From the NCBI GenBank assembly GCA_900313745.1, contig OMSM01000095.1, positions 1-7,815 on the forward strand: DNA of 7,815 bases, in the 5' to 3' direction. Position 1 is the first letter of the stretch; the number at the start of each line of letters is the position of its first letter. The stretch comes from an uncultured Lachnospiraceae bacterium (GTDB taxonomy: Bacteria; Bacillota; Clostridia; Lachnospirales; Lachnospiraceae). This document shows, one piece after another, positions 6,581-7,815 of this stretch. A model generated the notes under the pieces. The model did not search any database. It saw only the letters and a program-made list of their open reading frames with translations, and was not told the DNA's origin. The position numbers and the translations under genes are program-made.

Positions 6581-7756
6581 GTCGCAAGAAAGCGCAAGGG
6601 AGGAGACCTCGCCAAGCAGCGTCTCTATCCTTTCCCTCAGATGAAGTATCAGTTTTTCCCTGAACCCGGGGTCATAATCCGCGTTCCGAACGTTGATCAG
6701 CTGCTGGCAGTAGGCGATCAGACGGACAGCGTCCCGGGAGGATTCCTTCATTTCCGGTCTTTCCCCAAAGAACATGGAAAGCATTCGGTCATAAAGCTCC
6801 GCTGCCGTCTCCCGCGGAATGCCGAAGAAACGAAGGGCATTCCCCGGATCCAGTTCGGAATAGGCGATATAGGCAAGGTAAAGCTGGGCAAACTCGAACA
6901 CAGGGTCTCCTGTGCTGAGTGTATCCATATCGATAAGGATGGTTTCCCCGTCCTGATACATGATGTTTTTGATGTGAAAGTCCCCGTGAATCAGGTGCCC
7001 GTTCTCCGGCATTGCATACAGCAGTTCCCTCAGGCGTTCCGTCTGCGCCCGGGAAAGGAACTGCTGAAGACAGGCAGCGCTTTTCGCGAACTGGTCCCTC
7101 TTTACCGGGAAGAGCCCCGGATCAGGCACTATAGAGTGGATTGTCCCGAGGACCTCCATACACATCCCGGCGATCTCGTCCGGCGATTTCGCGCCGGAGA
7201 TCATAAGCGACGCATAACTCTGTGCATTCAGAAGCTCGTAAACCGCTCCGGTTCTTCCGTCCGCTGTACGGACGATATCATAGGGGATCGCAGTAGGTAT
7301 CCCCATAATGAAAACCTTGCGGGCAATGTCCTGTCTTCTGCGTATATCCTCAGGATCCGTGTTCCTGTATACCTTGACCACCGTCTCGCGGTCCACCCGG
7401 TATACCGTTCCCTCCGCACCTTCGCCGATGATCTCGCACCCGTCCACGGAGATCATCCTGTCCGCTCTCCGGATATCCAGAATCTCCGAAAAACCCGTCA
7501 TTTCCAGGATTCCATAGAGATTCGGCGAGACACCGGTCATGGTCAGGCTTCCGAATTCCTTCTTCAGACGCAGCAGCACCCGGAGGCCTGCACTGGAGAT
7601 ATAGTTCAGGGCTGAGACTTCAAGCACAATCCCTTCTCCCGCAGCTGTTTCCTCCCGTATCCTTTCCTCCGTCTGCTGTGCGTTCGACGTATCAATACTG
7701 CCGCTTATACGGATCTCGCCGGCGCTGCCTCTGGTTACAGTACTCTTCGCATCCAT
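6578..7756 (-). CDS. STAS domain-APH-like phosphotransferase fusion
   Basis: 392 residues. Residues ~8-98 are a STAS (anti-sigma-factor antagonist) domain: IRISGSIDTSNAQQ (15-28), then NYISSAGLRVLL (51-62), where S55 aligns with the phosphorylated Ser58 of SpoIIAA. Residues ~105-350 are an aminoglycoside/choline-kinase-like fold: glycine loop IGEGAEGTVY (110-119), K128 in VVKVY, catalytic HGDFHIKN (257-264) and the metal-binding segment LIDMDTLSTGDP (274-285). It resembles the TIGR02172-type STAS-phosphotransferases I recall from Fibrobacter and Firmicutes. No membrane segment is seen. The ATG at 7756 follows GGGGGTG at four bases. Coupling to a gene with an RsbW-like domain suggests that the STAS part binds that domain. 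The kinase substrate, small molecule or protein, is unknown. Confidence 0.9.
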   Translation of the reverse strand: MDAKSTVTRGSAGEIRISGSIDTSNAQQTEERIREETAAGEGIVLEVSALNYISSAGLRVLLRLKKEFGSLTMTGVSPNLYGILEMTGFSEILDIRRADRMISVDGCEIIGEGAEGTVYRVDRETVVKVYRNTDPEDIRRRQDIARKVFIMGIPTAIPYDIVRTADGRTGAVYELLNAQSYASLMISGAKSPDEIAGMCMEVLGTIHSIVPDPGLFPVKRDQFAKSAACLQQFLSRAQTERLRELLYAMPENGHLIHGDFHIKNIMYQDGETILIDMDTLSTGDPVFEFAQLYLAYIAYSELDPGNALRFFGIPRETAAELYDRMLSMFFGERPEMKESSRDAVRLIAYCQQLINVRNADYDPGFREKLILHLRERIETLLGEVSSLALSCD

Positions 7757-7769
7757 ATATCACCCCCGG

Positions 7770-7815
7770 TCAGTCTTCCCGCAGTCCGGTCCCTGCCGTA
7801 TCAGAATCTTCCTGA
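7770..7815 (-). CDS. Possible C-terminal tail of an upstream gene
   Basis: At the right edge one minus frame reads QEDSDTAGTGLRED and stops at 7772-7770, 13 bp before the STAS-kinase ATG. A second frame stays open until TGA at 7762-7760. Either could be the end of a preceding operon gene; the acidic first version looks more natural. It is too short for identification. Confidence 0.25.
   Translation of the reverse strand, partial: QEDSDTAGTGLRED

Noticed and set aside
1..7815. CRISPR array, tRNA/rRNA genes, insertion sequence or prophage marks
   Set aside because: No regularly spaced repeats, no tRNA-like cloverleaf, no transposase or integrase motifs and no flanking inverted repeats were seen.

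Overview
The window reads as one densely packed, minus-strand gene cluster from a moderately GC-rich Clostridia-type Firmicute; a Lachnospiraceae-like gut or rumen organism is my best guess. The grounds are AGGAGG-type ribosome sites, a Bacillus/Clostridium-style promoter (TTGAAT, 17 nt, TAGAAT), short intergenic gaps, and the families present. The assignment is by eye only; no taxonomic marker gene is in the window.

Reading in the direction of transcription (right to left): the last ~50 bases at the right edge probably hold the tail of another gene. Next comes a STAS domain fused to an APH/choline-kinase-like phosphotransferase (6578-7756). It is coupled through a TGATG stop/start to a protein that joins an RsbW-like (HATPase-fold) N-domain to a DAACS/glutamate-transporter-fold membrane domain (4941-6578). 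After these come a PD-(D/E)XK nuclease-like/SF1 helicase of the DUF2075 type (3288-4886), a diacylglycerol-kinase-family lipid kinase (2385-3260), a GNAT acetyltransferase-Nudix hydrolase fusion (1276-2364), and a low-molecular-weight protein tyrosine phosphatase (754-1260). Gaps between these are about 0-54 bp, so they probably share transcription. No internal promoter was recognised among them.

The 174-bp gap at 580-753 separates this run from a secreted GLUG-repeat surface protein whose C-terminus lies beyond base 1. The gap holds a good promoter, an 18-bp palindrome sitting on the predicted +1, and a leader of about 130 nt with three successive perfect or near-perfect hairpins ahead of a strong Shine-Dalgarno and a GTG start. 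The surface gene is therefore likely a separate, regulated unit.

The most notable item is the first pair. A STAS protein that keeps the phosphorylatable serine position is fused to a small-molecule-kinase fold, and its translationally coupled partner carries an RsbW-like domain on a transporter whose usual glutamate/aspartate-site residues are replaced. This looks like partner-switching signalling wired into a membrane transporter or receptor. The function is inference; the domain composition and gene arrangement are read directly.
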